60,263 nucleotides of DNA. It comes from Actinomycetales bacterium. Lineage in GTDB: Bacteria; Actinomycetota; Actinomycetes; S36-B12. A model generated the notes under the pieces. It saw only the letters and a program-made list of their open reading frames with translations, was not told the DNA's origin and did no database searches. Shown one piece after another: positions 42,459 to 51,631 of this stretch. The position numbers and the translations under genes are program-made. Numbering within the stretch: the first letter of the stretch is position 1; every line of letters begins with the position of its first letter. The stretch is from NCBI GenBank assembly GCA_016125355.1, contig WGLX01000011.1, positions 1 to 60,263 of the forward strand. The letters are read 5' to 3'.

Positions 42459-44584
42459 GGAGCGAAGAGCCTCTTCTTCTTCAGGGCGATGAGGGACTCC
42501 TGGTAGTCACGCAGTCGCTCGCCGCCGTCATTGACGAGGTGACGCGTCCACGTGCCATCGGGCTCGAGCGACCAGGAGGACGTCCGTGCGTCGAAGGCGA
42601 AGTCGAACAGCGCCTCGACATCGGCGACCTCCTCGGGGTCGACGAGGCTGACCAGCGTCTCGACGCGTCGGTCGAGGTTGCGGTGCATGAGGTCCGCTGA
42701 GCCGATCCACACCTCGCGGTTGCCACCGTTCTCGAAGCAGTACGCCCGCGAATGCTCCAGGAAGCGGCCGAGGATGCTGATGACCCGGACGTTCTCGCTC
42801 ACGCCAGGGACACCGGGCCGGATGGCGCAGATGCCCCGGACCCACACGTCGACGGGGACTCCCGCCTGCGAGGCCCGGTAGAGGGCGTCGATGACCTCCT
42901 CATCGACCACCGAGTTGCACTTGAAGCGGATGCCCGCCGGCCGTCCGTCCCGATGGTGGGCCACCTCGCGCTCGATGCGCTCGACCAGCCCCGTCCTCAC
43001 CGAGTGAGGGGCGACGAGAAACCGATGGTAGTTGGTGTTCATCGAGTAGCCGGAGAGCACGTTGAACAGGTTCGAGACGTCCTCGCCGACCGCCGGGTCG
43101 CACGTGAGGAGTCCGAAGTCCTCGTACAGGCGTGCGGTCTTCGGGTGGTAGTTGCCCGTGCCCACGTGGCAGTAGCGCCGCAGCTGGTCGCCGTCGTCGC
43201 GCACCACCATCGAGAGCTTGGAGTGCGTCTTGAGCCCGACGAGGCCGTACACGACGTGGACGCCGGCCTCCTCGAGCTTCCGCGCCCACTCGATGTTGTT
43301 CTGCTCGTCGAACCGGGCCTTGATCTCGACGAGGGCCAGCACCTGCTTGCCGGCCTGCGCCGCGGCGATGAGGGCATCGACGATGGGCGAGTCGCCGGAG
43401 GTCCGGTAGAGGGTCTGCTTGATGGCGAGCACGTTCGGGTCGAGCGCCGCCTGCTCCAGGAAGAGCTGGACACTGGTCGAGAACGAGTCGTAGGGATGGT
43501 GCAGCAGGACGTCGTGCTCGCGCATGACCGCGAGGACGTCGGGCGCCGAGGCGGTCTCCACCTCCGTCAGCTGGGCGGACGTGCGCGGGACGAAGGTGCG
43601 CTGCTTGAGATCGGGACGGTCCAGTCCGTACAGCGTCCAGAGCCCGGTGAGGTCGAGCGGGCCGGGCAGGCGGAAGACCTCCTGCTCGCTGATGCCCAGC
43701 TCGTCGATGAGGAGCTCGAGGACGTGGGGGTCGATCGACTCCTCGACCTCCAGGCGTACGGGCGGCCCGAACCGTCGGCGCATGAGCTCGCGCTCCAGCG
43801 CCTTGAGCAGGTTCTCGGCGTCGTCCTCCTCGACCTCGACATCCTCGTTGCGCGTGACCCGGAAGGCGTGCGTCTGCTGGATCTCCATGCCCGGGAAGAG
43901 CTCGTCGAGATGCGCGGCGATGATGTCCTCGAGGGGGACGAAGCGCGAGGGGCTGACCTCGACGAAGCGGGGGAGCAGCGGCGGCACCTTCACGCGGGCG
44001 AACAGCTCGGTGCCGGTGACCGGATTGCGCACCACGACGGCCAGGTTCAGCGAGAGCCCGCTGATGTAGGGGAAGGGATGGGAGGGATCCACGGCCAGGG
44101 GCGTCAGGACGGGGAAGACCTTCGCGTGGAAGAACAGCTCGACCTCGGCCTTCTCCGCCGGCGTGAGCTCATCGAAGTGCAGCAGCGCGATGCCGTCCTG
44201 CGTGAGGTGGGGCAGGACCTCCTGCTTGAACAGCCGGGCCTGCTCGAGCTGCAGTTCATGCGACTTCGCCCAGATGTTCTCCAGCACCTCGCGGGGCGTG
44301 TACCCGCTGGCGGCGCGGACTGCGATCCCCGTCGCGATGCGGCGCTTGAGGCCGGCCACCCGGACCATGAAGAACTCGTCGAGGTTGCTCGCGAAGATGG
44401 CCACGAACTTGGCGCGGTCGAGGACGGGCAGCGTGGGGTCCTCGGCGAGCTCGAGGACCCGCTGGTTGAACGCGAGCCAGGACAGCTCGCGGTCGAGGAA
44501 TCGGTCCGTCGGCAGGGCCGCGGCGAGGTCCTCGGACTCCCCCGTCGGTGTCTCGACCACGTCGGTCGGGTTGGGATCGTGCAT
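42455..44584 (-). CDS. ppk1: polyphosphate kinase 1
   Basis: 709 residues. It has the N-terminal [36 protein letters not shown], and the phosphohistidine site [31 protein letters not shown] lies near the C-terminus. It polymerises ATP gamma-phosphate into polyphosphate. The ATG at 44584 is chosen; an in-frame GTG two codons upstream is possible. The frame continues open further upstream but leaves the family there. Confidence 0.95.
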   Translation of the reverse strand: MHDPNPTDVVETPTGESEDLAAALPTDRFLDRELSWLAFNQRVLELAEDPTLPVLDRAKFVAIFASNLDEFFMVRVAGLKRRIATGIAVRAASGYTPREVLENIWAKSHELQLEQARLFKQEVLPHLTQDGIALLHFDELTPAEKAEVELFFHAKVFPVLTPLAVDPSHPFPYISGLSLNLAVVVRNPVTGTELFARVKVPPLLPRFVEVSPSRFVPLEDIIAAHLDELFPGMEIQQTHAFRVTRNEDVEVEEDDAENLLKALERELMRRRFGPPVRLEVEESIDPHVLELLIDELGISEQEVFRLPGPLDLTGLWTLYGLDRPDLKQRTFVPRTSAQLTEVETASAPDVLAVMREHDVLLHHPYDSFSTSVQLFLEQAALDPNVLAIKQTLYRTSGDSPIVDALIAAAQAGKQVLALVEIKARFDEQNNIEWARKLEEAGVHVVYGLVGLKTHSKLSMVVRDDGDQLRRYCHVGTGNYHPKTARLYEDFGLLTCDPAVGEDVSNLFNVLSGYSMNTNYHRFLVAPHSVRTGLVERIEREVAHHRDGRPAGIRFKCNSVVDEEVIDALYRASQAGVPVDVWVRGICAIRPGVPGVSENVRVISILGRFLEHSRAYCFENGGNREVWIGSADLMHRNLDRRVETLVSLVDPEEVADVEALFDFAFDARTSSWSLEPDGTWTRHLVNDGGERLRDYQESLIALKKKRLFAP

Positions 44585-44649
44585 GGTCACGCTCGATGTT
44601 CCCACACATAGGTAAACGGTTGCGAGGGAACGGATGAGCCGCCGGGCCG

Positions 44650-45576
44650 TCAGCGACGGAAGAGCACGTCCGTGTCCCAGCGGGCGAAGCCGAGGCCCTC
44701 GTACAGCTGTATTGCTGGAAGGTTGCTGGCGTCGACGTAGAGCATCGCCTGGCTGAGATCCAGCGACCTCAGATGGTGCAGTCCGGCCAGGGTGAGGGCG
44801 CGGCCGAGGCCGTGCCCGCGCTCGGACGGATCCACGCCGACGACGTAGACCTCGCCGATGGGCGGGTGGTGATGGCCGTCCGACAGCGTCTCCGCCCCGT
44901 GCACCTTGGTCCAGTGGAATCCCACGAGCCGGGTGCCGCGCCAGGCCATGAGGAAGCCGTCCGACGAGAACCACGGCTCGTGCAGCCGGAGGTCGAGGTC
45001 CGCCAGCTCCCAGCTGCCCTGGTCCGGGAGCTTGGCGAAGGCCCGTCGGTTGAGGTCGAGCCACGCCGTCTCGTCCTCACCCACGCGGAACGGCCGGATC
45101 TCGACGCCGGTCGGCATGGCGACACGGGGCAGCGGGGCATAGAGGGATCGGCGCATCTGCCAGAGCACCCTCGAGCGGGTGAAGCCGAGGCTGGCGGCCA
45201 GTTCGGTCGCGCCGGTCTGCTCGCCGTGTGCCCACAGGCGCAGCCGACCGTCGGGCGAGGCGTCGATGAGCACCTCGACGAGGTGGCGGCCGAGGCCATG
45301 CCGACGGTCTCGGGGATCCACGGCGATCTCGGCGCTGGACCCCTCCACCGCATCGGTGGGGTCGAGGTGGGCGTAGCCGGCCACGTAGCCCTCGGGCGAG
45401 CGCGCGACGATGTGCACGCCGCGCTCGTCGCCGCCCCGCTTGAGGTGGAGCCAGACGTGCTCGGAGAGCGGGCGGAGGCCGTCATGCTCGGTGCAGCGGT
45501 CGGACAGGGCGACAACTTCGCGGATGTCCGCCTCGGACAGGGCGTCGAGGATCTCGAGGGCGAAGCCAGCCGACAT
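44650..45576 (-). CDS. mshD: mycothiol acetyltransferase
   Basis: 308 residues forming two tandem GNAT domains with acetyl-CoA loops [13 protein letters not shown] and [17 protein letters not shown]. The C-terminus [22 protein letters not shown] is typical of MshD, which acetylates Cys-GlcN-Ins in the last step of mycothiol synthesis. It starts 15 bases after the glnR stop. Confidence 0.93.
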   Translation of the reverse strand: MSAGFALEILDALSEADIREVVALSDRCTEHDGLRPLSEHVWLHLKRGGDERGVHIVARSPEGYVAGYAHLDPTDAVEGSSAEIAVDPRDRRHGLGRHLVEVLIDASPDGRLRLWAHGEQTGATELAASLGFTRSRVLWQMRRSLYAPLPRVAMPTGVEIRPFRVGEDETAWLDLNRRAFAKLPDQGSWELADLDLRLHEPWFSSDGFLMAWRGTRLVGFHWTKVHGAETLSDGHHHPPIGEVYVVGVDPSERGHGLGRALTLAGLHHLRSLDLSQAMLYVDASNLPAIQLYEGLGFARWDTDVLFRR

Positions 45577-45590
45577 CGCCCCGGCCTCGA

Positions 45591-46322
45591 TCAGTTGAGC
45601 AGCTCGGCCGCGTCGTCGGCCAAGGTCGCCTGCGTCGAGGCGTCGGTGCCCTCGGGGACGAACCGGTAGCCCACGTTGCGGACGGTGCCGATCAGGCCCT
45701 CGTGCTCGACGCCGAGCTTGGCGCGAAGCCGACGGACATGGACGTCGACGGTGCGCGTGCCGCCGAAGTAGTCGTAGCCCCAGACCTCCTGCAGCAGTAC
45801 CGCGCGGGTGAAGACCCGACCCGGGTGCTGCGCGAGGAACTTCAGCAGCTCGAACTCCTTGAAGGTCAGGTCGAGGGAGCGGCCGCGCAGCTTCGCCGTG
45901 TAGGTGGCCTCGTCGATGTGCAGCTCCCCGCTGCGGATCTCCTCCGGCTCGTTGGCCGTGGTGCCGGTCGTCTCCTGGATGCGCGAGACCGCCAGGCGCA
46001 GGCGCGCCTCGACCTCGGCAGGGGAGGCGGTGTCGACGAGGACGTCGTCCATGCCCCAGTCCCACTGGAGCGCGGCGAGGCCACCCTCGGTGGTCACGAG
46101 GATGACGGGCACGTCGACGCCGGTCTGGCGGATCAGGCGGGTCAGTCCACGGACGGCGGGCAGGTCGCGGCGTCCGTCGACGAGGAGGGCGTCGCAGCTG
46201 GGCGCCTGGAGCAGGGCGGTTGCCTCGGCCGGCAGCGTGCGGATGTGGTGGGCGAGCAGGCCCAGGGCCGGCAGCACCTCGGCGGAGGGCTCCATGGCGC
46301 GCGTGAGGAGCAGCAGCCGCAT
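45591..46322 (-). CDS. glnR: GlnR, OmpR-family nitrogen regulator
   Basis: 243 residues closely following Streptomyces Gln[21 protein letters not shown] at the N-terminus, [13 protein letters not shown] around Asp49, [18 protein letters not shown], and the winged helix [17 protein letters not shown] with [15 protein letters not shown]. GlnR is an orphan regulator with an atypical receiver that does not need phosphorylation. It controls glnA, amt and other nitrogen genes, so it may also influence the amine-ligase modules of this window, though I identified no GlnR box. Confidence 0.93.
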   Translation of the reverse strand: MRLLLLTRAMEPSAEVLPALGLLAHHIRTLPAEATALLQAPSCDALLVDGRRDLPAVRGLTRLIRQTGVDVPVILVTTEGGLAALQWDWGMDDVLVDTASPAEVEARLRLAVSRIQETTGTTANEPEEIRSGELHIDEATYTAKLRGRSLDLTFKEFELLKFLAQHPGRVFTRAVLLQEVWGYDYFGGTRTVDVHVRRLRAKLGVEHEGLIGTVRNVGYRFVPEGTDASTQATLADDAAELLN

Positions 46323-46514
46323 GGCAGACCTCCGCTCGCTTGTCGCGCACCTGAGCGCGCGCTGTTCACCTCGCGTCGTGCCTCAGGGTACCGGGCCGCG
46401 CCGATCCCTCCCATGCTGCGTCCCGTGGGACCGGGTCATGCCCGCTTTGTCCCTCCGCGACGGGCGCAGCATCGGCATGGGCCATCCGCTCAGGAGGTGG
46501 AGCAGAATGCCGCC

Positions 46515-47303
46515 GTGATCGAGTACCGCACCCTGACCACGAGCGACGGCGTGGCCATCCACGCGCTGCACGAGCCGTGGCCCGGTCCGCGGCGGGACCT
46601 GTGCTTCGTGGTCGTCCACGGGTTCACGGGCAACAGCGGCCAGGAGAAGGTCCGCAAGGTCATCGATCGGCTGCGCGCCTTCGGCGGCATCATCGCCCTC
46701 GACCTGCGGGGACACGGCAAGTCGGGCGGCCAGACCACGGTCGGCGACGACGAGATCCACGACGTCCACGCGGCCGTGGCCTGGGCGCGGGAGCTCGGCT
46801 ACGAGCGGGTCGTGCTGGTGGGCTTCTCGCTCGGCGGGGCGGTGGTGCTGCGCGCCGGGGCCCTCGCGCCAGCAGGCTGCACCGTCGACGGCGTGGTCAG
46901 CGTGAGCGCCCCCGCCTTCTGGTACTACCGCGGCACTCGGGTGATGCGCGGCCTGCACTGGCTGGTCGAGACCAGGCCGGGACGTGTGCTGCTGCGGGCC
47001 CGCGGCACGCGCGTCAGCGGCCGGGGCTGGCCCGAGCCCCTGCCGGTGGCTCCCTATGAGGCGGCCGGTCGGCTGCCCTCGATCCCGCTGCTCGTGGTGC
47101 ACGGCGACGTGGACCGCTACTTCCCGATGGAGCATCCGCGCGCAATCTATGCCTCGGCCTCGGAGGCGGGCGTGCCCGCTGAACTGTGGGAGATCCCCGG
47201 CCTCGGTCACGCCGAATCGGCCATCACGACCGAACTGCTCGACCGCATCGGCGCATGGGCCCGGGAATGCGTCGTCGGCGTCCCGGGTTCAGGAAGGACA
47301 TGA
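46515..47303 (+). CDS. alpha/beta hydrolase
   Basis: 262 residues. It has the oxyanion region VVVHGFTGNSG, nucleophile elbow VGFSLGGAV, acid in VHGDVDRYFP and His in GLGHAES. It may be an esterase or lipase-like enzyme; substrate unknown. The GTG at 46515 is preceded by AGGAGG but at a long distance, so the start is moderately certain. The downstream thioredoxin gene overlaps by ATGA. Confidence 0.85.
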   Translation: MIEYRTLTTSDGVAIHALHEPWPGPRRDLCFVVVHGFTGNSGQEKVRKVIDRLRAFGGIIALDLRGHGKSGGQTTVGDDEIHDVHAAVAWARELGYERVVLVGFSLGGAVVLRAGALAPAGCTVDGVVSVSAPAFWYYRGTRVMRGLHWLVETRPGRVLLRARGTRVSGRGWPEPLPVAPYEAAGRLPSIPLLVVHGDVDRYFPMEHPRAIYASASEAGVPAELWEIPGLGHAESAITTELLDRIGAWARECVVGVPGSGRT

Positions 47304-47827
47304 CCGGCTTGTGGGTGCTCGTCGTCGCGCTGATCGTCGCGACGGGGCTCGGCCTGTGGTACCAGCGGGTGAACGGGCGGATCAGGGAGGCAGGCGTGCA
47401 GGACCCCCAGGCCACGAGGTCGTCCGGCCTCCCGCAGGCGTCGGACGACGACCCGCCAGCCAGCATCGAGGCGGATGCGCCCTCGGCCCAGGCCGTCGCC
47501 CTGAGCGAGGCGCTCGACGGCCGGCTCGGCGACCGCGCCACGATGGTGCAGTTCTCCAGCGCCTTCTGCCAGCCCTGTCGGGCCACCCGGCGCATCCTCG
47601 AGGAGGTGTCGGCCATGGTCCCCGGCGTCAACCACGTGGAACTGGACGCCGAGGAGAACCTCGACCTGGTCCGCGAGCTGGACATCCGGCGCACGCCCAC
47701 GGTGCTGTTCCTCGACGCCCGCGGAGAGATCCGGAAGCATGCCAGCGGCCAGCCCCGGAAGGCCGACGTGATCGCCGCGCTCGGCGACCTCATGCCGGAC
47801 TCCGGCACCCCCGACTTCGAGATCTGA
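47300..47827 (+). CDS. membrane-anchored thioredoxin-like protein
   Basis: 175 residues. Residues 4-20 form an N-terminal hydrophobic anchor. After a low-complexity linker comes a thioredoxin domain (about 78-165) with active site SAFCQPCRATRR and the cis-proline in RRTPTVLF. The anchor suggests a membrane-bound thiol reductase. It pairs with the DUF4395 gene downstream, a recurrent actinobacterial combination linked to sulfur metabolism. Confidence 0.9.
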   Translation: MTGLWVLVVALIVATGLGLWYQRVNGRIREAGVQDPQATRSSGLPQASDDDPPASIEADAPSAQAVALSEALDGRLGDRATMVQFSSAFCQPCRATRRILEEVSAMVPGVNHVELDAEENLDLVRELDIRRTPTVLFLDARGEIRKHASGQPRKADVIAALGDLMPDSGTPDFEI

Positions 47828-47829
47828 CC

Positions 47830-47889
47830 GCTGCGAACCTTTCGCAGCAACCTCCCCCTCGTTGCTGCGCCACCCGCCGCGCTGCGGCG
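47830..47889 (+). promoter_or_regulatory. leader with mutually exclusive hairpins upstream of the DUF4395 gene
   Basis: Hairpin A pairs GCTGCGAA (47830-47837) with TTCGCAGC (47841-47848). Hairpin B pairs GCAGCAAC (47844-47851) with GTTGCTGC (47861-47868). A and B share 47844-47848, so only one can form. Hairpin C pairs CGCCGC (47875-47880) with GCGGCG (47884-47889). The layout resembles an attenuator; A could also just be the terminator of the thioredoxin gene. Confidence 0.5.
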
Positions 47890-47931
47890 TCGTCGAGCCG
47901 ACCTACCGTTCGTGGACCCGAAGGAGGAGCC

Positions 47932-48399
47932 ATGTCCAAGATGGAGCCCCACGTGAACGCCCCCGTACGACCGCGCCCGAAGGTAGACCCGCGCGGGCCG
48001 CGCTTCGGAGCCGCCGTGACCACCGTGGTCCTGGCCCTCGCCCTGGTGCTCGTCGGCTCGACGCTGGGGACCGTCCTGATCGCCTGGCAGACCCTGGTCT
48101 TCGCCCTCGGTGCCCTTGTCGGACTGCAGGCCCAGCCCTACGGCTGGCTGTTCCGCGTGCTGGTCCGGCCGCGCCTGTCACCCCCCGCGGAGCTCGAGGA
48201 CGCGGCACCCCCGCGTTTCGCCCAGGCCGTCGGGCTCGTCTTCGCCGTCGTCGCGCTCGTCGCCGCCCTGGCCGGGGCCACGGTGGTCGCGACCATCGCC
48301 ATCGCCTTCGCGCTGATCGCCGCCTTCCTGAATGCGGTGTTCGCATTCTGCCTCGGCTGCGAGATGTACCTCATGCTCGCCCGGCTGCGCCGCAGCTAG
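47932..48399 (+). CDS. DUF4395 membrane protein
   Basis: 155 residues with about four membrane helices. RGPRFGAAVTTVVLALALVL opens the first, and the last contains the AFCLGCEMYLML cysteine pair typical of DUF4395. AAGGAGGAG directly precedes the ATG. DUF4395 genes commonly accompany thioredoxin or rhodanese genes and may move electrons or sulfur across the membrane; function unproven. A 104-base structured leader separates it from the thioredoxin gene. Confidence 0.88.
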   Translation: MSKMEPHVNAPVRPRPKVDPRGPRFGAAVTTVVLALALVLVGSTLGTVLIAWQTLVFALGALVGLQAQPYGWLFRVLVRPRLSPPAELEDAAPPRFAQAVGLVFAVVALVAALAGATVVATIAIAFALIAAFLNAVFAFCLGCEMYLMLARLRRS

Positions 48400-48430
48400 C
48401 GCGCTCGGTCGCGTTGACTAGGCTGCTGCC

Positions 48431-48532
48431 ATGGTCGAGGTCATGTACACCGGGCTCCTGGTCATCGCACTGGCTGCCGCCGGCTGGTTCGGGTTCTACG
48501 TCATCTACCGGCTGTTCAAGGGCCAGGGCTAG
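48431..48532 (+). CDS. small single-span membrane protein (33 residues)
   Basis: The translation is one hydrophobic helix (YTGLLVIALAAAGWFGFY) followed by a short basic tail ending VIYRLFKGQG. Support comes from context: TAGGCT (48419-48424) lies six bases before the ATG, a leaderless promoter as in four other genes here, and the stop TAG abuts the ATG of the nitrobindin gene, implying coupled translation. Function unknown. Confidence 0.65.
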   Translation: MVEVMYTGLLVIALAAAGWFGFYVIYRLFKGQG

Positions 48533-49075
48533 ATGCTCGCCCCTGACGGATCGGGGGTCGAGGTACCGGAGGAGCTCGCGCACCTGTCGTGGCTCATCGG
48601 GCGCTGGGTCGGGGTCGGCACCGGGCAGTACCCCACCGTCGCGGACTTCCGGTTCGGCCAGGAGGTCGTGCTCAGCACCGACGGCCGGCCCTTCCTCAGC
48701 TACCTCTCCCGCAGCTGGCTCCTGGACGACGAGGGCGAGCGGGTCCGCCCGCTGGGCACCGAGGCCGGCTTCTGGCGGCCCCGACCCGACAATGAGGTCG
48801 AGATGACCCTCGCCCACCCGACCGGCTACGCCGAGCTCTGGTACGGCAAGGTCGAGGTCACGGGTATCGAGAATGCGGTGATCACGGGAGCGCGGGCCGA
48901 GCTGCGCACGGACGCCGTGCTGCGGACGCGTTCCTCCAAGGACTACAGCCAGGGGCATCGGCTCTACGGCCTGGTCAATGAGAAGCTGCTGTGGACCTTC
49001 GACATGGCGGCCGTGGGTGAGGAGCTCGGCAACCACTTGGCGGCATCCCTGTCCCGAGCCGACGGCGAGGCGTGA
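48533..49075 (+). CDS. nitrobindin-like haem-binding beta-barrel protein
   Basis: 180 residues. The family landmark LSWLIGRWVGVGTGQYPTV is near residue 20. The C-terminal MAAVGEELGNHLAASL contains the histidine expected to ligate haem. Nitrobindins bind ferric haem and react with nitric oxide or isomerise peroxynitrite. It lies between a tiny membrane protein and a Fur regulator, with near-zero spacing. Confidence 0.88.
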   Translation: MLAPDGSGVEVPEELAHLSWLIGRWVGVGTGQYPTVADFRFGQEVVLSTDGRPFLSYLSRSWLLDDEGERVRPLGTEAGFWRPRPDNEVEMTLAHPTGYAELWYGKVEVTGIENAVITGARAELRTDAVLRTRSSKDYSQGHRLYGLVNEKLLWTFDMAAVGEELGNHLAASLSRADGEA

Positions 49076-49079
49076 CGGG

Positions 49080-49526
49080 ATGACCGAGGACTGGGAGGCA
49101 CGGCTGCGCGAGCGCGGGTTCCGGATCACCCCGCAGCGCCAGCTGGTCCTGGAGGCCGTCGAGACGCTGCGTCATGCGACCCCGGAGGAGATCCTGGCGG
49201 AGGTGCAGCGCACGGCGACAGGCGTCAACCTCTCCACCGTGTACCGCACGCTTGAGGTCCTTGAGGATGTCGGCCTCGTGACGCACGCCCACATCGGTCA
49301 CGGGCCGCCGACGTACCACGCCGTCGAGGAGCATGTGCACATCCACCTGGTGTGCGACCGCTGCAAGAAGGTCGAGAGCGTTCCCTCCGAGGTGGCCGAG
49401 GACTTCGTACGGTGCCTGGAGGACCAGTACGGCTTCCGCACCGACATCTCCCACGTGTCCGTGCACGGCCTGTGCGACTCGTGCAAGAACCGCGCCTTCG
49501 AGCCCGAGGCGGACGACCTGCTGTGA
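49080..49526 (+). CDS. Fur family metalloregulator
   Basis: 148 residues. The winged helix is ERGFRITPQRQLVLEAVE and GVNLSTVYRTLEVLEDVGL. Metal and structural sites include YHAVEEHVHIHLVC and two CxxC pairs (CDRC, CDSC) for structural zinc. Fur, Zur or Nur identity cannot be decided from sequence alone. It starts four bases after the nitrobindin stop, and the YgfZ gene overlaps its end. Confidence 0.9.
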   Translation: MTEDWEARLRERGFRITPQRQLVLEAVETLRHATPEEILAEVQRTATGVNLSTVYRTLEVLEDVGLVTHAHIGHGPPTYHAVEEHVHIHLVCDRCKKVESVPSEVAEDFVRCLEDQYGFRTDISHVSVHGLCDSCKNRAFEPEADDLL

Positions 49527-50554
49527 CCGGCGCGGCCGTCCCCCCGCCCACCACCTGGCCCGACCAGGGGGTGCCGTGGCACTTCGGTGATCCCCTGCGC
49601 GAGCAGCGACACCTGCTCGCCGGCTCGGCGGCGGTCGACCTGGGTAATCGTGGCGTCGTCACCGTCACCGGCCCGGACCGCCTCACGTGGCTCACCGACT
49701 TGACGACGCAGGTCCTGACCGGCCTGGGGCCCGGTGACTCGGCCCTGGCCCTCATCCTGAGCCCGCACGGGCACGTCGAGCACGAGCTGCACGTCATCGA
49801 CGACGGCTCCACCACGTGGCTGATCGTGGCCCCCGGCACGGCGCCCGAGGTGGTCAGGTACCTGCAGTCGATGCAGTTCCTGCTCCGGGTCGAGGTGGCC
49901 GACCGCACGGACGACATGGCGGTGGTGTGGGAGCCGCAGGGCGAGCCCGCCGAGGGGCTGCCGACCTGGCTCGAGCCGGCCGACTTCGCGGGGACCGGCC
50001 ACGTCGAGGCGGGCAGCGATCGTGGCGGCGACGCCGGCAAGTACGTGTCCGAGCGCCCTGACGGGCTGACGGGCCGCGAGGTGATCGTGCCGCGCGGTGC
50101 CGCTGCTGCACGGATCGAGGAGCGGCCGGAACGGGCGGGAACCTGGGCCCTCGAGGCGCTGCGGATCGCGGCCGCCGTTCCCCGACTCGGGCTGGAGACC
50201 GACCACCGCACCCTCCCGCATGAGGTGGGCTGGATCGGACCAGCGGTCCACCTGGCCAAGGGCTGCTACCGCGGTCAGGAGGCGGTCGCGCGCGTGCACA
50301 ACCTCGGCAGCCCGCCGCGGCGACTCGTCCTGCTGCACCTCGACGGCGGGGAGGAGCGGCTCCCCGTGCATGGCGATCCGGTACGCCTCGGTGATCGCGA
50401 GGTGGGCTGGATCGGGTCCGCCGCTTGGCACCACGAGCTCGGCCCCATCGCCACCGGCATCGTCAAGCGGAGCACGGACGCTGGGGCGACGCTCACCGTC
50501 GCGTGCGCCGACGGCGACCTCGCCGCGACGCAGCAGGTGGTCGTTCGGGCCTAA
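49523..50554 (+). CDS. ygfZ: YgfZ/GcvT-like folate-binding Fe-S cluster protein
   Basis: 343 residues. The diagnostic signature KGCYRGQEAVARVHNLG is near residue 250, with the tetrahydrofolate-binding barrel before it. YgfZ (IBA57 in mitochondria) supports maturation or repair of certain Fe-S enzymes. The GTG overlaps the Fur stop (GTGA). Fitting in a locus with a metalloregulator and a haem protein. Confidence 0.92.
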   Translation: MTGAAVPPPTTWPDQGVPWHFGDPLREQRHLLAGSAAVDLGNRGVVTVTGPDRLTWLTDLTTQVLTGLGPGDSALALILSPHGHVEHELHVIDDGSTTWLIVAPGTAPEVVRYLQSMQFLLRVEVADRTDDMAVVWEPQGEPAEGLPTWLEPADFAGTGHVEAGSDRGGDAGKYVSERPDGLTGREVIVPRGAAAARIEERPERAGTWALEALRIAAAVPRLGLETDHRTLPHEVGWIGPAVHLAKGCYRGQEAVARVHNLGSPPRRLVLLHLDGGEERLPVHGDPVRLGDREVGWIGSAAWHHELGPIATGIVKRSTDAGATLTVACADGDLAATQQVVVRA

Positions 50555-50564
50555 AGGCACGAAA

Positions 50565-50608
50565 GGCTCTCGACTTGCTCTCGCAATGCTCTCGATTTGC
50601 TCTCGCAT
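50565..50608 (+). repeat. four tandem 11-base repeats upstream of a GNAT gene
   Basis: Units GGCTCTCGACT, TGCTCTCGCAA, TGCTCTCGATT and TGCTCTCGCAT (50565-50608) keep GCTCTCG at exact 11-base spacing, one helical turn. They end 43 bases before the GNAT start and look like a multi-site operator or an iteron-like binding array. Confidence 0.75.
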
Positions 50609-50650
50609 GTGCTACGTTCCGCGGCGGGGCTCGATCCTTTGGGGGGATAC

Positions 50651-51163
50651 ATGAGCATTGCCGTTCCTTCGGCATGGCCAGACGAGGTGTCGATACGACC
50701 TGCCGTGAAGGCTGACATTCCGCGCCTAGCCCAGGTCTTCGTGGCGTCCCAGCGCGCCTACGGGAACTCGGTCGATCACAGTGGCGTCACCGTCGATCGT
50801 GTCATGGCGTGGATGCTTAACGCCTTGGTGCTGGACGAGATCTGGGCTCTCAAGGTGGGGGGCGATCCGGTCGGCCTATTCGCCCTCACCAATCGAGAGC
50901 TCGACATCCTCGACGTTCGCCCGGACATGCGGCGCCTGGGCTATGGAGCCAGGCTCATGGAAGCCGCGAAGGTCCAGCGACCCCAAGGCCTCATTGCGAA
51001 GGTCGGCCGCAACCGTGGCATCGCCCGGTCATTCGTGACGCGACAGGGGTTTCGGTCGACCGGGGAGTGGGAGGGCGACGTCGAGGTCCTTGAGTGGCGT
51101 CGCGACCCGATCGCGCCCGCTGGGAGGCACAAGGGCGGTCTCACACTTCTAGCAGGATCGTGA
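50651..51163 (+). CDS. GNAT family acetyltransferase, probably accessory
   Basis: 170 residues with a GNAT core: beta-strand [15 protein letters not shown], then [20 protein letters not shown] for acetyl-CoA binding and [15 protein letters not shown] at the end. Base composition and codon choice appear less GC-rich than the flanking core genes, suggesting later acquisition. GGGGGGA precedes the ATG. Its 3' end overlaps the facing dtd gene by 23 bases. Substrate unknown. Confidence 0.82.
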   Translation: MSIAVPSAWPDEVSIRPAVKADIPRLAQVFVASQRAYGNSVDHSGVTVDRVMAWMLNALVLDEIWALKVGGDPVGLFALTNRELDILDVRPDMRRLGYGARLMEAAKVQRPQGLIAKVGRNRGIARSFVTRQGFRSTGEWEGDVEVLEWRRDPIAPAGRHKGGLTLLAGS

Positions 51164-51605
51164 TCGGTCCGTCGTTCGTAAGCGTGACCCTCATGTCCGC
51201 GCCGAAGATGCCGGTCGACACCTCTGCCCCCCGCTCGCGCAGCCGCTCGACGACGGCGTCGACGAGGGGTTCGGCGACCGGCCGGGGAGCCGCCGCGTCC
51301 CACGTGGGGCGTCGGCCCTTGCGCGTCTCGCCATAGAGGGTGAACTGGCTGATGACCAGCAGCGGCAGGCCGAGGTCGGATGCCGACAGCTCCCGGGCGT
51401 CGGGCAGGTCACGTCCGGGCGGTGCGTGCTCGCGATCGAAGATGCGCAGGTCGTAGACCTTGTCCGCCAGACGATGCGCGGTGGCGAGGGAGTCGTTGTG
51501 CGTGACCCCGACAAGGACGACGAGCCCGGGACCCGTGAAACTGCCCACGACGCTTCCGGCGACCGCCACGGAACCGTCCCAAGATCGCTGCACCACCGCT
51601 CGCAC
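51141..51605 (-). CDS. dtd: D-aminoacyl-tRNA deacylase
   Basis: 154 residues. The conserved N-terminus VRAVVQRS starts at a GTG (51605). The catalytic [15 protein letters not shown] and the C-terminal [12 protein letters not shown] with the cis-Gly-Pro are present. It removes D-amino acids from tRNA. An in-frame ATG at 51629 would add eight residues not typical of the family. Confidence 0.93.
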   Translation of the reverse strand: MRAVVQRSWDGSVAVAGSVVGSFTGPGLVVLVGVTHNDSLATAHRLADKVYDLRIFDREHAPPGRDLPDARELSASDLGLPLLVISQFTLYGETRKGRRPTWDAAAPRPVAEPLVDAVVERLRERGAEVSTGIFGADMRVTLTNDGPITILLEV

Positions 51606-51631
51606 GAGGTCCAGCGTGCCATCATGCATCG

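Noticed and set aside
44590-44640. Possible Pho box upstream of ppk1 (GTTTACC, GTTCCC)
   Set aside because: The two half-sites are not at 11-base spacing and no third unit is visible, unlike the array at 58867-58910.
50565-50608. CRISPR-like array
   Set aside because: The 11-base units are contiguous with no spacers and no cas genes are present.
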